64,000 nt of DNA from Warburgia ugandensis (GCA_035236585.1 CP141137.1:49932057-49996056), one strand, 5' to 3'; positions 51,046 to 63,312 are shown, counted from the first letter of the stretch. The notes: a model not told the origin generated them from the letters alone. A program made the numbers and translations.

Positions 51046-52029
51046 TACATTGGATAAAGAAGTCAATGATATATATGCTGCATGCCAGTACTACATTGGC
51101 CATAGAGGTTCAAGTACTCAATTCCAAACTAAATCTAGAAAAGAGCTTTTCCTACATTGAGGTGAAAGATAATGGACTGTAACTCCTTGAACAGCTTAGG
51201 CCCTGACATTATTAAGGATCAAGTAGCTGAATTTATTTCGGTTTTGAAAATACTGGCCCAGAGATTATGACTTTTGGACTATATAAATAAAATGTCAGGA
51301 AAACTCTTGGCATTCTCATATATTCCCAACTAGCATCGTTTCTTAGGCGAGGGATATCAGTATGTGGCACTGAATTAAGTAAAGGCCTTAATGACGTTAA
51401 CATGGCAGAATGTGGAAAGTAAATAGCAGCATGTGTTTGAATAAATTATGCAACACTGGAAAGTGTTGTTCTTATTTTTCATTCCCTAAAGTGCCCCCAT
51501 CTTTTGATATTGTTGCGTCTCTACTTCATTTTAAACTTCTTATGTTGGTGGCCAGCCAATGAAACAAGTTTACATAGGCACAAGTGGAGCTTAAGATAAG
51601 CTAGGACTTGTTTAAGTAGCATAGAACAAGTGGTTGAGATTAAATGTCTACTTTCCTTTGTTAAACTGCATTACAAATCAACGGAGGTTTTAAGAGACAA
51701 AGCTTTTAGGTTGGTTGGTCTCTCATGAGTCATAAACTGCAGGTGGTTTCATCTGTCATCTTTTGCGGGTTACATGGTTTTTAGTTAAATGGATTCAAAA
51801 GTTGAAAAGGTCAGAAAGGCATGCACTTTGTTTGTCAGGTTAAGCACAAGAATGGGCACAAAAGACCATGACAACCCACATTTGTAGTTCTTAGCTTGGG
51901 TTAATATATCCAACCTTGAGCTGAAGTACTCAACAGAGGCTTGGTTTTCATGGGTTTTCTAGTACAAGGTTCCCTAAAACCAGTTCATTTTTTTTCTAAT
52001 GTAGCCCGATGAGAGTTTAACCTCACAAC
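51046..52029. other. Unrecognised intergenic DNA
   Basis: AT-rich, no long open frame and no recognised repeat. Confidence 0.4.
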
Positions 52030-53162
52030 ATAGGTTAATGGTTATGGATATCTATATTAAAAGATAGAAGAAAGGAAATGAACTTAATAGGTAACCAAAA
52101 ACTAAGTGGTGGAACTTAAAAAGAGAGAAAATAACCTCATTCACAAATAAGTTTGTGGTAGAAGGAAACTAGAACTATGAAACAGAAGTAAACACTATGG
52201 ACTAATATGGCTGAGTCCATTAAGAAAGTGGCAAAAGATATCTTCGAAGTAGCTAAAGATAAAAGACAATTAGTAAAGGAAACATAGTGGTGGAGTGAAA
52301 CAGTGCAAAAAGTTATTAAAGAAAAACGGGTGTATTTAAAGCATGGCAGAAGACTAGAAATAATGAAAACTATGACCAATATAAGAATGCTAAAAAGGTT
52401 GCTAAGAGAATAGTAAGTGATACTAAATTTAAGGCATATAATGACCTCTATAGTATATTAGGATCAAGAGAAGGTGAGAAGATGTGTTTAAACTTGTAAA
52501 AATAAGAGAACAGAAGGGTAAAGACTTAGACCATGTTAGGTGCATTAGAAGTGATGATCAAAGGGTACTAATCAAAGATGACAAGACCAAACAAAGGTGG
52601 GAAACTTACTTTCAAAAATTGTTAGATGACAATGGCTCTGAGAATATAGGGATTAAAAATATTGTAAACCTAAATAACATTAGATGCTATACGTATGAAT
52701 GTAGGATTAGAATACCTGAAGTGAAAGAGGCCTTGAAAAAGATGAAATCAGGAAAGGCCATGGGGCCTGATGGTATACCAATAGAGGTTTGGAAGCATAT
52801 AGGAGATACTTGAGTAATTTGGTTGATCAAGTTGTTTAACAAGATTATAAAATAAAAGAAAATGCCAGATGAATGGAGGAAAAGATCTATTGTACCAATT
52901 TATAAGAATAAAGGAGACATATAGAGCTGTACTAATTATCAGGGGATCAAACTTATGAGTCACACTATCACACTTTTTGAAAGAGTGATTGAGAAGAAGA
53001 TATGCCATGAAACAAGTGTATTAGAGAACCAGTTTAGTTTCATGCCTGAGAGGTCTACCACGGAAGCTATTCTCTTACTAAGACAACAGATAGAGAAATA
53101 CAGGGAAAAGAGGAAAGGGCTCTACATGGTCTTTATTGACTTAGAGAAAGCTTATAATAGAG

Positions 53163-56061
53163 TGTAATGCCCGAGCAATTTACACTATTTTTAACGAAAA
53201 TTGAACATTCTATAGGAAATAAATTGAGTTAAATGTTTCACTTTATTTAAAATAGTAAATGAAGGAATTTGTGAGGAAACTTAGTACCATTAGATTCTAC
53301 TCGAAAAATGGAATCCAACGCCTCAAAAATCACCCAAAACGGAGTTCGTATGAAGAAGTTACAGCCATTTAAAGATAGGGGTATTTCTGAAAATTAAACA
53401 GAAAAACGAAAAAAGGACGAAAAATGCAGGGGGCCGTTTTGATAACGGCACCCCCTGTCGTCTTCAACCTCTAGACCCCTCCAAAAACCCGTTTTTCCCG
53501 ATTTCTCTAGAATACACCAAGGGAAATGGCGGCACCGCCATTGAGGGGCACCACCTTCTCCCCTCTATAAAAACCTCATCTCCCCCCTCTTCAAAATCGC
53601 GTTTTTTCCAGCCGTTTGAGACTGGGGTTTCCGGCAAAATCAAAAACCCATCTCAACCCATCTCCCTGCATTTTTCCAGCAACGGCCAGGCCCTAGACAG
53701 GCCGGCCATCCGTTCCCGTCTCCCCATTTCCCCTCTCTTCTTTGTTCCGATCTGGGCATTGGGGTTTTTTCCCCCTCTTCACGGTTTCCGGCGAGCAGGA
53801 GCTTCAAGGTGAAGAATAGGCGCACCCATCGGCGATGGGTACTCTCCCAGACCACCCAAGTAAGCCCCCCACCCCTTCCTATTTGGTTTTGCTTCTTCCC
53901 TGCCCAGATCCACGCCTGATCTGGGTGTTTTCGGGCTGGGGAAATGCTGTGGAAACTGGAGAAGACGGGTTTCCTCTAAAACCCGTCCAAAACCAGTTGT
54001 CACGAGGCGCACCCCGTGACGCACACGAGTGACGCGTCCCCTGGGGGGCCAGCATCGCACGCACGCAAGCGTGCGGCAGGCTTTTGACTCGTCCAAGATG
54101 CGCAGGGTGTCCTGGTCACCAAGATGCGGCCCGCCTGCGTCGAAGATGCATTTGCAGGACGTTGACTGGGACCCGTGCTAAAGCGCGATACTTGGGCATG
54201 CATGTGCGCGTGCGTACACTGTCCTAGGTGCAGCCTTCAGGTGAGCGCGCACATGGGGCACGGGTCCTGGCTCGACCAGGGTGCACGGGGTGCCCTGGGA
54301 GCTGAGACGCGCCATGCTACAAGGTGCATCCGTGCGATGATGCGCGTCATAGCGAGTCACTTGAGCTTGCATGTGCGCGTGCAAAACGCGGTCCCTGGCA
54401 CGGCCTTTGGGCGCACACGCACGTGAGGCGGTCGCGGTTCAACCAGGATGCACGAGTGTCCTGGGAACTGGGACACGCGAACCTAATGAGACTTTAAAAT
54501 TAGGATCATAGGACCATTTAAAGAATTTAACTATTGAATAAGTAGATCTATATTATAGGATCTAGCCTGACAAATGAATTAGGCAAGGACCAGGGACCCA
54601 ATAGGTAGAGCTAGCGATCTAACGTCTAAACGGATTGAAATTAATAAGGACTCCTTGTATCCATTCAGACCCAGGAGTTTATAAAAGAGACCCAGGGACG
54701 GGTTGAGTGATAAAGGACACGACTCCAAGAGACTTTGAGGTAGGTGCTCTATCGCTACTATACTTTTAAAAAGAGCCATGATTGTTTTGAGACTGCATGT
54801 TTTAAGTATACATATATGACTTGTTTAGCATGACTTATTTTATGACTTGTTTAGCATATAAATGAATTCAGCATGCATATGATAAATACATTATGCATAG
54901 ACATGTTTTGCAAATAATTGCATATATTGCATGATTTGTGAGCATTGAGTTCTTGCAAAATTGCATGTCCTTAACGATTACCAAAAGACGCTAGAGTGCC
55001 CAAAAGACGCTGGGTAGGCAGTTGTGAGGGCCAGGCAGTTGTGAGCGACCCAAAGAGGACAGGTTTTGAAAAAGAGGTTTTTGGCTTGTTTGATCGTATA
55101 TGATTTGGGCTAATACGCTCGTGGGCGCTATGCCAAGAGGTCTAGGGTGGCCTCCCAACCTCTACCACTATTAGGTGAATGGGTACCACGCCCAAAAAGG
55201 GCAAGTCCCTGCTTCGACTGCATGTGGTACAAGGGGCTACCACTGGTGTCACGGCATTGGATCGAAATGTCATATGCCACGTGGAGGTATATGACCCTGT
55301 GTCCCTAGGTACCCGGGGACCACACGGCGGTGAGGTCGTGGGCATAGTTGGACCGTATGGTTTGAGGATTTATTTGCATTGCATATAGCATAACATGAGG
55401 TTGGTGGACCATACCAGATATCCATGAGTTGGATTCAGTTAAGCATCTTATGCATATCATTATGTTTATGATATATGATACTTTTGACTTGGATTATGCT
55501 ATTCTTAAAGTCGTCAGTATTTCAATTCGACAGTGGTTTTTAATATCGTTATTGAACGTGATTGTTCGAACATACACATGTTTTTAAGAGCATATGATTT
55601 TAAACATAGCATGCATTGCAAAACTAGTAGTGATAGACTCCTACTGAGTATATTATATACTCACCCTATCCTTAACATTTTTCAGGATAGTTCCTCTCAC
55701 AAATAGAAGACGTCTCAGGAAATATTAGTGCTACGAGCAAGTGAATAAACAAAGGAGACAACTATACATGTGAGTAAACTCTCTACCCTTTGGACATGTA
55801 TTTGTATTTATTTACCGTTGGACTGTGTACTGTGACTGGATAGACCTGGGGGAAAACATTTATGATTTCTAAAGTTTTTCAAAAACTACTTTGACTGTTG
55901 TGAAAGCAAATGACACTCAGGGTTTTCAAAATAAGTTTAAAACAAAAGATTTTTCGCTGCATTGCATGGTTTTTATAAAATGGTTTTCAAATAAGGATGC
56001 ATCCCGCCTCAGGAATTAGATATTGCATTTAAAAATGCATAAGAAAACCCGGGTCGTCACA
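53163..56061 (-). mobile_element. Large solo LTR (Ty3/Gypsy-type), 2.9 kb, inserted in the LINE
   Basis: On the - strand it starts TGTGACGACCCGGGTTTT and ends CTCGGGCATTACA. An exact 5-bp duplication TAGAG flanks it (53158-53162, 56062-56066). Its 3' part on - (AACTCCGTTTTGGGTG, GGCGTTGGATTC) resembles the LTR in the phosphatase intron. CpG-rich block at 53990-54490. No coding region; read as a solo LTR. Younger than the LINE. Confidence 0.83.
54183..54485. repeat. CpG-rich tandem duplication of about 170 bp inside the LTR
   Basis: Two copies each run CACTTG(A)GCNTGCATGTGCGCG, GCACGGGT/GGCGGTCG, then CGACCAGGGTGCACGGGGT / CAACCAGGATGCACGAGTGT and CCTGGGANCTG(A/G)GAC. Copy starts are near 54183 and 54353. 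Confidence 0.7.
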
Positions 56062-57386
56062 TAGAGTCCCTAGAGGGTTAATATGGAGGGTACTTTCATG
56101 GGCATATATAGACATAATTAAATATATGTATGAGAGAGTGGTAACAAATGTTAAGGCCACTAGTAGAGAGACAGGTGATTTTCCTATCATTGTAGAATTG
56201 CACCAAGGATAGGCATTAGGCCCATACCTTTTCACGTTGGTTATGGATGAGTTAACAAAACATCTGCACGAGGAGATTCCATGGTGCATGCTATTTGCAA
56301 ATGATATGGTCTTAATTGATGAGACAAAGGAGGAAGTAAACACAAAGCGAGAGTTATAGAGAGAAGCATTAGAGTCTAAAGGATTTAAAATCAGCCGAAC
56401 TAAGACAGAATATATGGAATGCAATTTTAGCAAAGAGAGAAATACCATTTAACATTGATAACCAAGAAGTCCCCGTAAAAGACCACTTTCGGTACTTAGG
56501 ATCAATGATTCATGAGAGTAGAGAGATTGAGAGAGAGGTTACCCAGAGAATCCAAGCTAGTTGGAACAAATGGAGATATGCATCTGGAGTTTTGTATGAT
56601 AAGCGACTGCCACTCAAACTAAAAGGAAAAGGAAAATTCTATAGGATGGCCATAAGACCGGCCATGCTCTATGGATCATAGTGTTGAGCAGTTAAGGAAC
56701 ATCATGTTCATAGGATGTGTCAAGAAAATGAGGATGTTGAGATAGATGGGCGGCAAGACAAGAAAGAATAAAATTAGGAATGAAAACATTAGAGGAAACT
56801 TAGGGGTAGCACAAATAGGTAACAAGATGAGGGAGATTAGAATTAGATGGTTTAGACGTGTCCAAAGGAAACCCAAAACGGAACCAAGTAGAAGGAGTGA
56901 GGCAATACAAGTAGAAGGTTCTAAAAGGGCAAGGGGAAGGCCCAAAAGAGCATGGATAGAAGTGATGAGAAAAGATTTAAAAACTTTGGAACTAAATAAA
57001 GCTATGATACTTAATAGAGGGGAATGTAGGAACAAGATTCATGTGGCCGACCCCTAATTAGGATAAGGTCTTGATGATGATGAATTTTTTCTTGACGGAA
57101 CCCAAGATCACTACATACCTTCAGAATCCATAATAACCAAAGCTTACTTCATTTCTCATCTCTTATGAACTCGGCTTTATATACATATCCATCCAAGAAA
57201 AAGTAAAATCCGACTTATAAAGCCTACTATCTAAAAATGGTCAAAAAATCATTTGTGATTGTCTAACCAAGACGTTATAAACCTCATCTATGATATACTT
57301 GATTAGAAGAATACAAATTACACGCATCTATACATATAGGTATTTGCTTGTTTGGGGCATCATATGTGGGTTCTGTGCAAAAAGCC

Positions 57387-57568
57387 TAAGGGCAGCCCCG
57401 GTGCACAAAGCTCCCACCTATGCGGGGTCCGGGGAAGGGGTGGGCCATAATGGCCTAAAGTAGGCAGCCTTACCTTGCATTTTTACAAGAGGCTGATTCC
57501 ACGCCTTAAACCCATGACCTCAAGGTCACATGACGACAACTTTTACCGTTGCGCCAAGGCTCCCCTTT
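57387..57568 (-). mobile_element. Au-type SINE, full length
   Basis: Complete family order on the - strand from GGGGAGCCTTGGCGCAACGG through TGACCTTGAGGTCATGGG to GTGCACCGGGGCTGCCC. Flanking duplications GTTCTGTGCAAAAAGCCT and GTTCTGTGCAAGAAGCCT differ at one base. Confidence 0.92.
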
Positions 57569-57574
57569 TTTACC

Positions 57575-58237
57575 GTTCTGTGCAAGAAGCCTGAAAACAA
57601 GAAATAGACTACTACCCCACTCCACTACAAGAACAGCAGGGCTTTTCTAGGCTAGTTGATCGAGGTTTTGTAGGCTGTCTGGAATGCAGAGATCACTGAA
57701 TTTAAATCCAAATCGAGCTTTTGAAGAAGACCCAGTTTCCAAATTGTTTCAGGAATGAGACCATTAGATTACTATAGCTCAAAACCCCGATTAGAAACCC
57801 CCAATCAGCAGTCCTTTTGAATCAAATATCAAACCCATTTCTCCAAAACCTAATAACATAATCGAACTCACAGAACAAACCTAAATACATGTAATAAAAT
57901 AGCCACACAAAAAAAACAAAAAACAACCAGCAAGATTCTCATTAACAAACCCAGAAAAACAGTAATATTTCAATTAGCACAAAAAAAAGAGTGTATTCTC
58001 AAAGTATACCCAGGAAAACAGTAACGATCAAAGAAGAGGATTACCTGGTGGTGATGCTGAGAGTTGCTGATGACAAGCATGGTGAAGAAGAGAGAATTTT
58101 AGATAGAGAAAGCAATACTCTTTGCTGCAAAAGATTGCCTTTGCAGCAGGTAGAAACAAGTAGAAGAAAGAAGAAAGGTTTTTGCAAAGCAGAAAGAGAA
58201 GGAAGGGAATTAGTGTAGAGAAAATTGGGATGCTAAA
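57575..58237. other. Unrecognised intergenic DNA
   Basis: AT-rich, A-tract rich around 57910-57990. Short open frames only; no gene supported. Confidence 0.4.
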
Positions 58238-58347
58238 AAAAGGGCAGCCCCGGTACACGAAGCTCCCGCATATGCAGGGTCTGGTGAAGGAGCGGACCAC
58301 AAAGGGTCCATAGTACACAGCCTTACCTTGCATTTTTGCAAGAGGCT
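58238..58347 (-). mobile_element. Au-type SINE, 5'-truncated
   Basis: + strand GGGCAGCCCCGGTACACGAA, GCTCCCGCATATGCAGGG, GGACCACAAAGGGTCC and CCTTACCTTGCATTTTTGC, then GCAAGAGGCTG. Flanks GAGAAAATTGG and GAGAAAAAAATTGG look like an imperfect target duplication. Confidence 0.85.
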
Positions 58348-59530
58348 GGAGAAAAAAATTGGAGAAGAATTGAACAGCATCCCCCGGATGAGGTGGTTAG
58401 GGATTGAGAGAGAGAGAAATTGGTGAGCTCTTGCCATTGCAAAACCAATTATAGCAGAGAAGATAAAGATCTAAATTGTGAAGTCTGGCGGGAAGAGAAG
58501 AGTGGAGCAGGGGAAATTGTATGTGCAAACTAACAGAAAGAGGAAAGAAGGAAAAGGGAAAGTCGACTTTCCCACTTTAGGCTGCGATTTAATGCTTTGT
58601 TCAGGGTAACTTAGCAATTTAACTACAAGATAGAAAAATTGCAGATTTTTATGCTAAACTTGCACTCCAATTTAGGCACACCACACAGAGTGTGCGACAA
58701 TAGAAGTATATGACCTCAACTTTACAGCCCCACCAAAATATAGGTGGATGCCAAAGTGTTTTTCCTTCTTTTTTGTAGTGACTATATGAAGAAAAAAAAG
58801 ATTCTAGATCAATAAAGATTTAGCACATCATAGACATCTGTCCTGAAATTACTGTTCCATACAGTGACATGCATGCACAACCAGGAACATGAAGACCACA
58901 GTTAGATTTAAGAACAAATAGACATTGCAAGGCAAGATTTAAATTAATGAAACTTGTTGGGCAGAAGCTCAAGCAATGTGCAATTGATCAAGGGTGGTAA
59001 CCATCCAATTCAATGGCAATTTGAGTGAATCGCATTAACTTGTCAGATCAATGGAGGGACCTATCAGCCACAGACAGGCCTTATAAAATAGCTCTTAGGA
59101 AAAGAACTGACAGTCATAAAAATACCAGTAATCATCATTAAGCAAGGACAAAATTATCCAAAATCAACCTCAAAGAAACCCCTTAAAGTCAAACACGTGA
59201 TCATGTAACTAGAAGAACTGTTACTAAATTGCTAGTGTGTAAACTGTTACTATATCTCCAGCATCTTGCAGACAGCTGATCAAAAGTTAGGGATAGAGAA
59301 GGAAACTTCAATGCACGTCTCGCTCTAATAGTGACCATAAACAGCTGATCAGAGCTCCCAAAGATGACCATTAAGTGACTGGGCCAGGCCGTCCAGCACA
59401 TGCGCATCATTGTTAGCAGTGTGAGCATAATACAGAAGTCATTCTTTGTGAAGAGGATCTGTTTTTGTTGTTGTACAGCTATTTGCACTCGTGAAACATT
59501 AGAGTACTTCCCACAGAGACATATAAAACA
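58348..59530. other. Unrecognised intergenic DNA
   Basis: No gene, RNA or transposon could be supported. Confidence 0.4.
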
Positions 59531-59793
59531 GTGTTAGTGATGCTTGAGATGAGATGATATGGACCATATCACAGTTAGTGGGGCATGATCTAGACTGAGA
59601 TGAAATAATATCTCCTTATCTCACTGTTGGTGGTTCTTAAGACAAGCTGAGATGAAAATCATCTCATTTTAACGCAATACTTAATTTCAATTTTCAGTCA
59701 TCTTACCTCGGCTCATGTCAAATTCACCTCAAGCTAGATCTCATATCATCTCATCTCACGTCAGCTCATTTCACTCAAGAACCACTAACACAA
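59531..59793. mobile_element. MITE with GATGAG-rich inverted ends
   Basis: Left end TGTTAGTGATGCTTGAGATG AGATGATATG; right end on the - strand TGTTAGTGGTTCTTGAGTG followed by GAGATGAGATGATATG. The middle contains the same TGAGATGAAAAT(C)ATCTCA motif as the copy at 34.2 kb. No target duplication identified. Confidence 0.6.
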
Positions 59794-60806
59794 TGTAAGA
59801 CACTTTTAGCCCACTTTGTAAATCCTTACTAATTATCATACTCTTATGTGCTGTTACCAATCAGTTGCATCTTGATTAGGAGAAAAGAGGGTAAAAGTCT
59901 ATAAGAGTAAGGAGTGTTTAGCGCTGCATTCACCACCATATCTGTTTAATTAGATACTTAGCAGAACATTTAACATTTACTTAGGATGGGATTGGATTGG
60001 ATCCAACTGACCTTTGCTGATCACTTCTTCAATTTTCTCTAGGCAAATGGGGGAGCATGAACCCCCTTCAGCATTTCGTACATCAGCTTGAAGAAGTTTG
60101 CTTCATGCAACTGAAGGAAATTTCTTTTGCTAGATAGTATTTACATAAGAGGCACGTTCTTGTCGAGCAATGGGTAGGTAACATCCATCGCTACAATTTG
60201 TCATGAAAATGCTCTATCAAAAGAGAATAGACCATTTACATAAGCGAGACTCCAAACAGAATTCTGAGCTTGTAGAAGAAGATGTTTGAAGCCCCCATAC
60301 AAGCTCTTCCAAACTCCACTACAATTTTTTTTCTTGATGGTGATGCATCACATCGTGAAAACAGACTGGCCCTAAGCCAACGGGTGCTCAATTGCCTTCG
60401 TATGCAAAATCCCCAATTACTGCCAGCAAACTTAATCTCCTTATGAGATCGAGTTTTAGTTTGAAATATTGCATATTATTTATCAGGAGTTTGTGATTTA
60501 TTACAATCAAGAGGCCTTAAAACACCTACAAGACAAAATTCGTCCTCAACTACAATGCTAAGTTACAAAACCAGGTGAAATTGCATCAAAACAAGTGGTA
60601 ATTGACTTTCAAGGGAATGTACAAGGAAGAGTTGCTCCTCGTCACTCTGAAGAGTCTCAAAGACAGACAAGCATGAAGTTTTTCTCCACAAGGACTGCAT
60701 TTCAAATTAGATGCCTCATTCCTGATGGTTTTCTTAAGAAAATTAATTTGTTGAGCTTCACACTGGTAGAGGGACATTTTATGAAGCAAAAGCATTGACC
60801 TTGTTA
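59794..60806. other. Unrecognised intergenic DNA
   Basis: No gene or repeat could be supported here. Confidence 0.4.
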
Positions 60807-60935
60807 TAAAAAGGGCAGCCCAGTGCACGAAGCTCCTTCATATGCAGGGTCCGGGGAAGAGGCAGACCAAAAGGGTCTATAGTGCACAGCCTTACCTTGC
60901 ATTTTTTAAAGAGGCTGTTTCCACATCTCAAGCTT
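60807..60935 (-). mobile_element. Au-type SINE, 5'-truncated
   Basis: + strand AAAGGGCAGCCCAGTGCACG, AAGCTCCTTCATATGCAGGG, TCCGGGGAAGAGGCAGACC, CAGCCTTACCTTGCATTTTT and AGAGGCTGTTTCCACATCTC. The tRNA-like head is missing. CTTGTTATA / CTTGTTGATA on the two sides may be a decayed duplication. Confidence 0.85.
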
Positions 60936-62573
60936 GTTGATAGCTAGAATTAATGGCCCAAGATGAAGCAACAAAAGTGAATCATGGAGATATATCAGAC
61001 AAGTCAAATTTCCAAGGACAATCACAGAATAACATACTCTCTTCTTCTGTTCTACAACACCATGAAACCATCTACCCTGATTTTTGATCAGATTTTCTGA
61101 TAATCAAGTGTTCTAATTTCATCATGCAAAATCATTTTCTAAGATAGCCCATTTGGTTGATACTGTCAACATTAAACTTCCTGGACTTTCTAGTGTTAGC
61201 ACTTTGGTTTGAAGAAAATTTTTGTGTCACTGGTTAAGAACTCTATGAGGAGGATGGGAACTAAACTGCAACTTAAAGGGCACCTATTATTGGCAAACAA
61301 CCAGCAAATGGAAATTGTAAATCATGCTTAGGACAACCACTAAGGTGATTAAATAGACATCCCTAATGTGACTACAGAGAGACCATGTGCAATGAGGGGA
61401 TTCAATAACCCCCAAATCGAATTTGTCTTACATCAACCAAGCCAACCAAAAGGATACTGTTGAAGTGGACAGTTAAATATGTGGGCCTGTCATTGTTGAT
61501 TTTATGCTACTAACACAAGTAAAGACAAGCAATGAAGCCAAGGCATACACAGCTTATATTAGCAGCAGTAGTGAAGAGGTCCATAAGGTTGTCACTTGCA
61601 AGTAAGTGAACATGTGAGCATAATGCAGTTCTTGCTAGGTACTATTATCAGGCTAAAATTTTGATGAGGATTATAGTCAAGAGTGTCTACTCAAAGTATC
61701 TATCATAAGCACCAGGCCTACAACCTAGGCTGAAAATTTCTCAAGAGGATTTTGGCCTACTCCTTAAGTTACAGAGTGACCTCAAATTACAGAGTGACCT
61801 CAACATTGGACATGATGTAGGTGATAAGGCAATAAGTTAAACCTAGAAGGTCTAGGAACGGTTCTGCATAAGCTCCTAAATAGTTGGGAAGAAAGGCCAA
61901 CAAAGCACTTCTACTATGTTGAGCTATCAATGATTGGGAGCAACCCAATTTCCAAAGAGAAACTGCTCATGGAAATTACCAATTCCACACGTACATCAGT
62001 TGCATAACTGGGGTTTCAAATTACTCTAGACGAGCCAACACTGCTGAATCAAATATTATATAGCAAACATAGTAAAGATAGAAGCTACATATCGGCATAC
62101 ATTTCTAAATTCCAGTGAGAAATTCTGAACATAGTAAAGATAGAAGCTACATATTGGCATACATTTCAGATTATGCCATCTATAAATGAACGAAACGCCG
62201 CATTTGCAAGCAACCAAGATGTAATGGGGAAGTAAGGAAAAGGTCCAGAAACAAAGTGACACAGGAAAAGAGCAAGCACTCTAATCAGATATTTAAAACA
62301 TGGTTCCACGACTAGCACACCAATTTCGAAGTGATGGAACTACCACAATACCATGTATAAGTATGCTAAAAGAACCACACTGAAAGAACTTGGAATTCAC
62401 ACAAAACCCAAAAACATGAATTGTAATCAAATATCCCCTAACAAAACCACAACATATGGACGGCAATGTTTCCATAAAGGAGGATATGCATTTAGTCAAA
62501 ATGCATCATAGTGATAGATAGAGGGAAATAAATTCTCTGACTCTTCACTGGTATCATGCTCTTCTGAACAAGA
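60936..62573. other. Unrecognised intergenic DNA
   Basis: No gene recognised. Contains the short direct repeat at 62066-62168. Confidence 0.4.
62066..62168. repeat. Direct repeat of about 41 bp
   Basis: ACATAGTAAAGATAGAAGC followed by TACATAT(C/T)GGCATACATTTC occurs twice with a 62-bp period and one mismatch. Confidence 0.85.
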
Positions 62574-63312
62574 TTATCTGACAGCAATTATGTCATCCAT
62601 CTTCAAAATCACCCTAACAAACTCCGTAACCAATGTAATCGCACTAGTAGTCACTAAAAGTGGCTGCACCACATTCTCCCCCAAGATATTTGTGATCTGC
62701 CCCTTCCTCGCATTGATCCAGCATTTTTGTCCCCTTGAGCATGATGATTCCTGAGCTCAGTCATGATTCCAATTGAGTTCAAAACCTGCATTCTCTGCCA
62801 AAGTGCAGGGAATAACCTCAAGAGCCACCGCAAATGACCAAACACAGAAACTCTCCATTCCTTGCAAGACCTTTGGCCATAGACCAAGCTGCATCCACAG
62901 CTCAACTCCAGTGCACCATCATCTGCAATCAAATACTTCTTATCCACCAAAAACCCCATAACACATAAAGCATCAAGCAAACTCCATTCAACCTTGTCAA
63001 TGACGAGCTGATTCGAACCGCAACCCAACACTATCGGAGTCCTTCCCATGTCCCTAATCCCTGTAATCTTCACAATCTTCCCATCTCTCATTGAAACTCC
63101 TCAAGACTGTCCGCAAACCCTAATTTCTTCTAGTGGAAATGCTCAGTATTTGCAATAAGCAAACAGTTCAGCGTCTTTGTTATGAACTCAATGTCATCCC
63201 TCTCAACATACTTAAAAACAAGAATCTTTGCCCCAGCTAAATAATTCAGTGAAAGATCTATAACCGTATCCCTTAAAATACTCTTCTGAATCAAAACTAT
63301 AATTCCATTGAA
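62574..63312 (-). pseudogene. CCT4: T-complex protein 1 subunit delta (CCT4) pseudogene, C-terminal half
   Basis: CCT4 is one of eight subunits of the cytosolic chaperonin that folds actin and tubulin. On the - strand the conceptual reading gives [41 protein letters not shown], then GDGKIVKITG-like, LGCGSNQLVIDKVEWSLLDA (usual VRGSNQLVLDEAERSLHDA), VTELRNRHAQGE-like text and, at the end, [20 protein letters not shown] and [11 protein letters not shown]-stop (stop at 62574-62576). The match covers about the last 230 residues of a ~530-residue protein. It is not functional: several frame changes, an in-frame stop after ANTEHFH (near 63150), many substitutions and no N-terminal half. No intron interrupts the match, so a 5'-truncated retrocopy is likely, though I see no poly-A tail. 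Confidence 0.85.

Larger units (their letters stand above)
52030..57081 (+). mobile_element. LINE of the RTE clade, split by a solo LTR and decayed
   Basis: Before the LTR (to 53162) the frame has KSGKAMGPDGIPIEVWK, KMPDEWRK, IVPIYKNKGD, NQFSFMPERSTTEAI and MVFIDLEKAYNRV, the standard RTE reverse-transcriptase blocks. After the LTR (from 56062) the reading goes on with LFTLVMDELT, a FANDMVLID box (usual FADD, so the second catalytic aspartate is changed), SKGFKISRTKTEYMECN and, near 56750-57050, KTRKNKIRNENIRGNLGVA and RGRPKRAWIEVM. The 3' end is VADP-stop then short GATGATGATGA repeats, as in RTE elements. In-frame stops (for example near 52811 and 52922) show it is dead. Start is approximate; the endonuclease domain is missing, so it is 5'-truncated. 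Confidence 0.88.

Noticed and set aside
53779-54426. Seven open frames in the 53.8-54.4 kb GC-rich block
   Set aside because: Same reason: GC-rich LTR middle, frames on both strands, no family motif.
57991-58218. 75-codon frame rich in Lys/Glu
   Set aside because: Next to a SINE, purine-rich low complexity, no homologue recognised.
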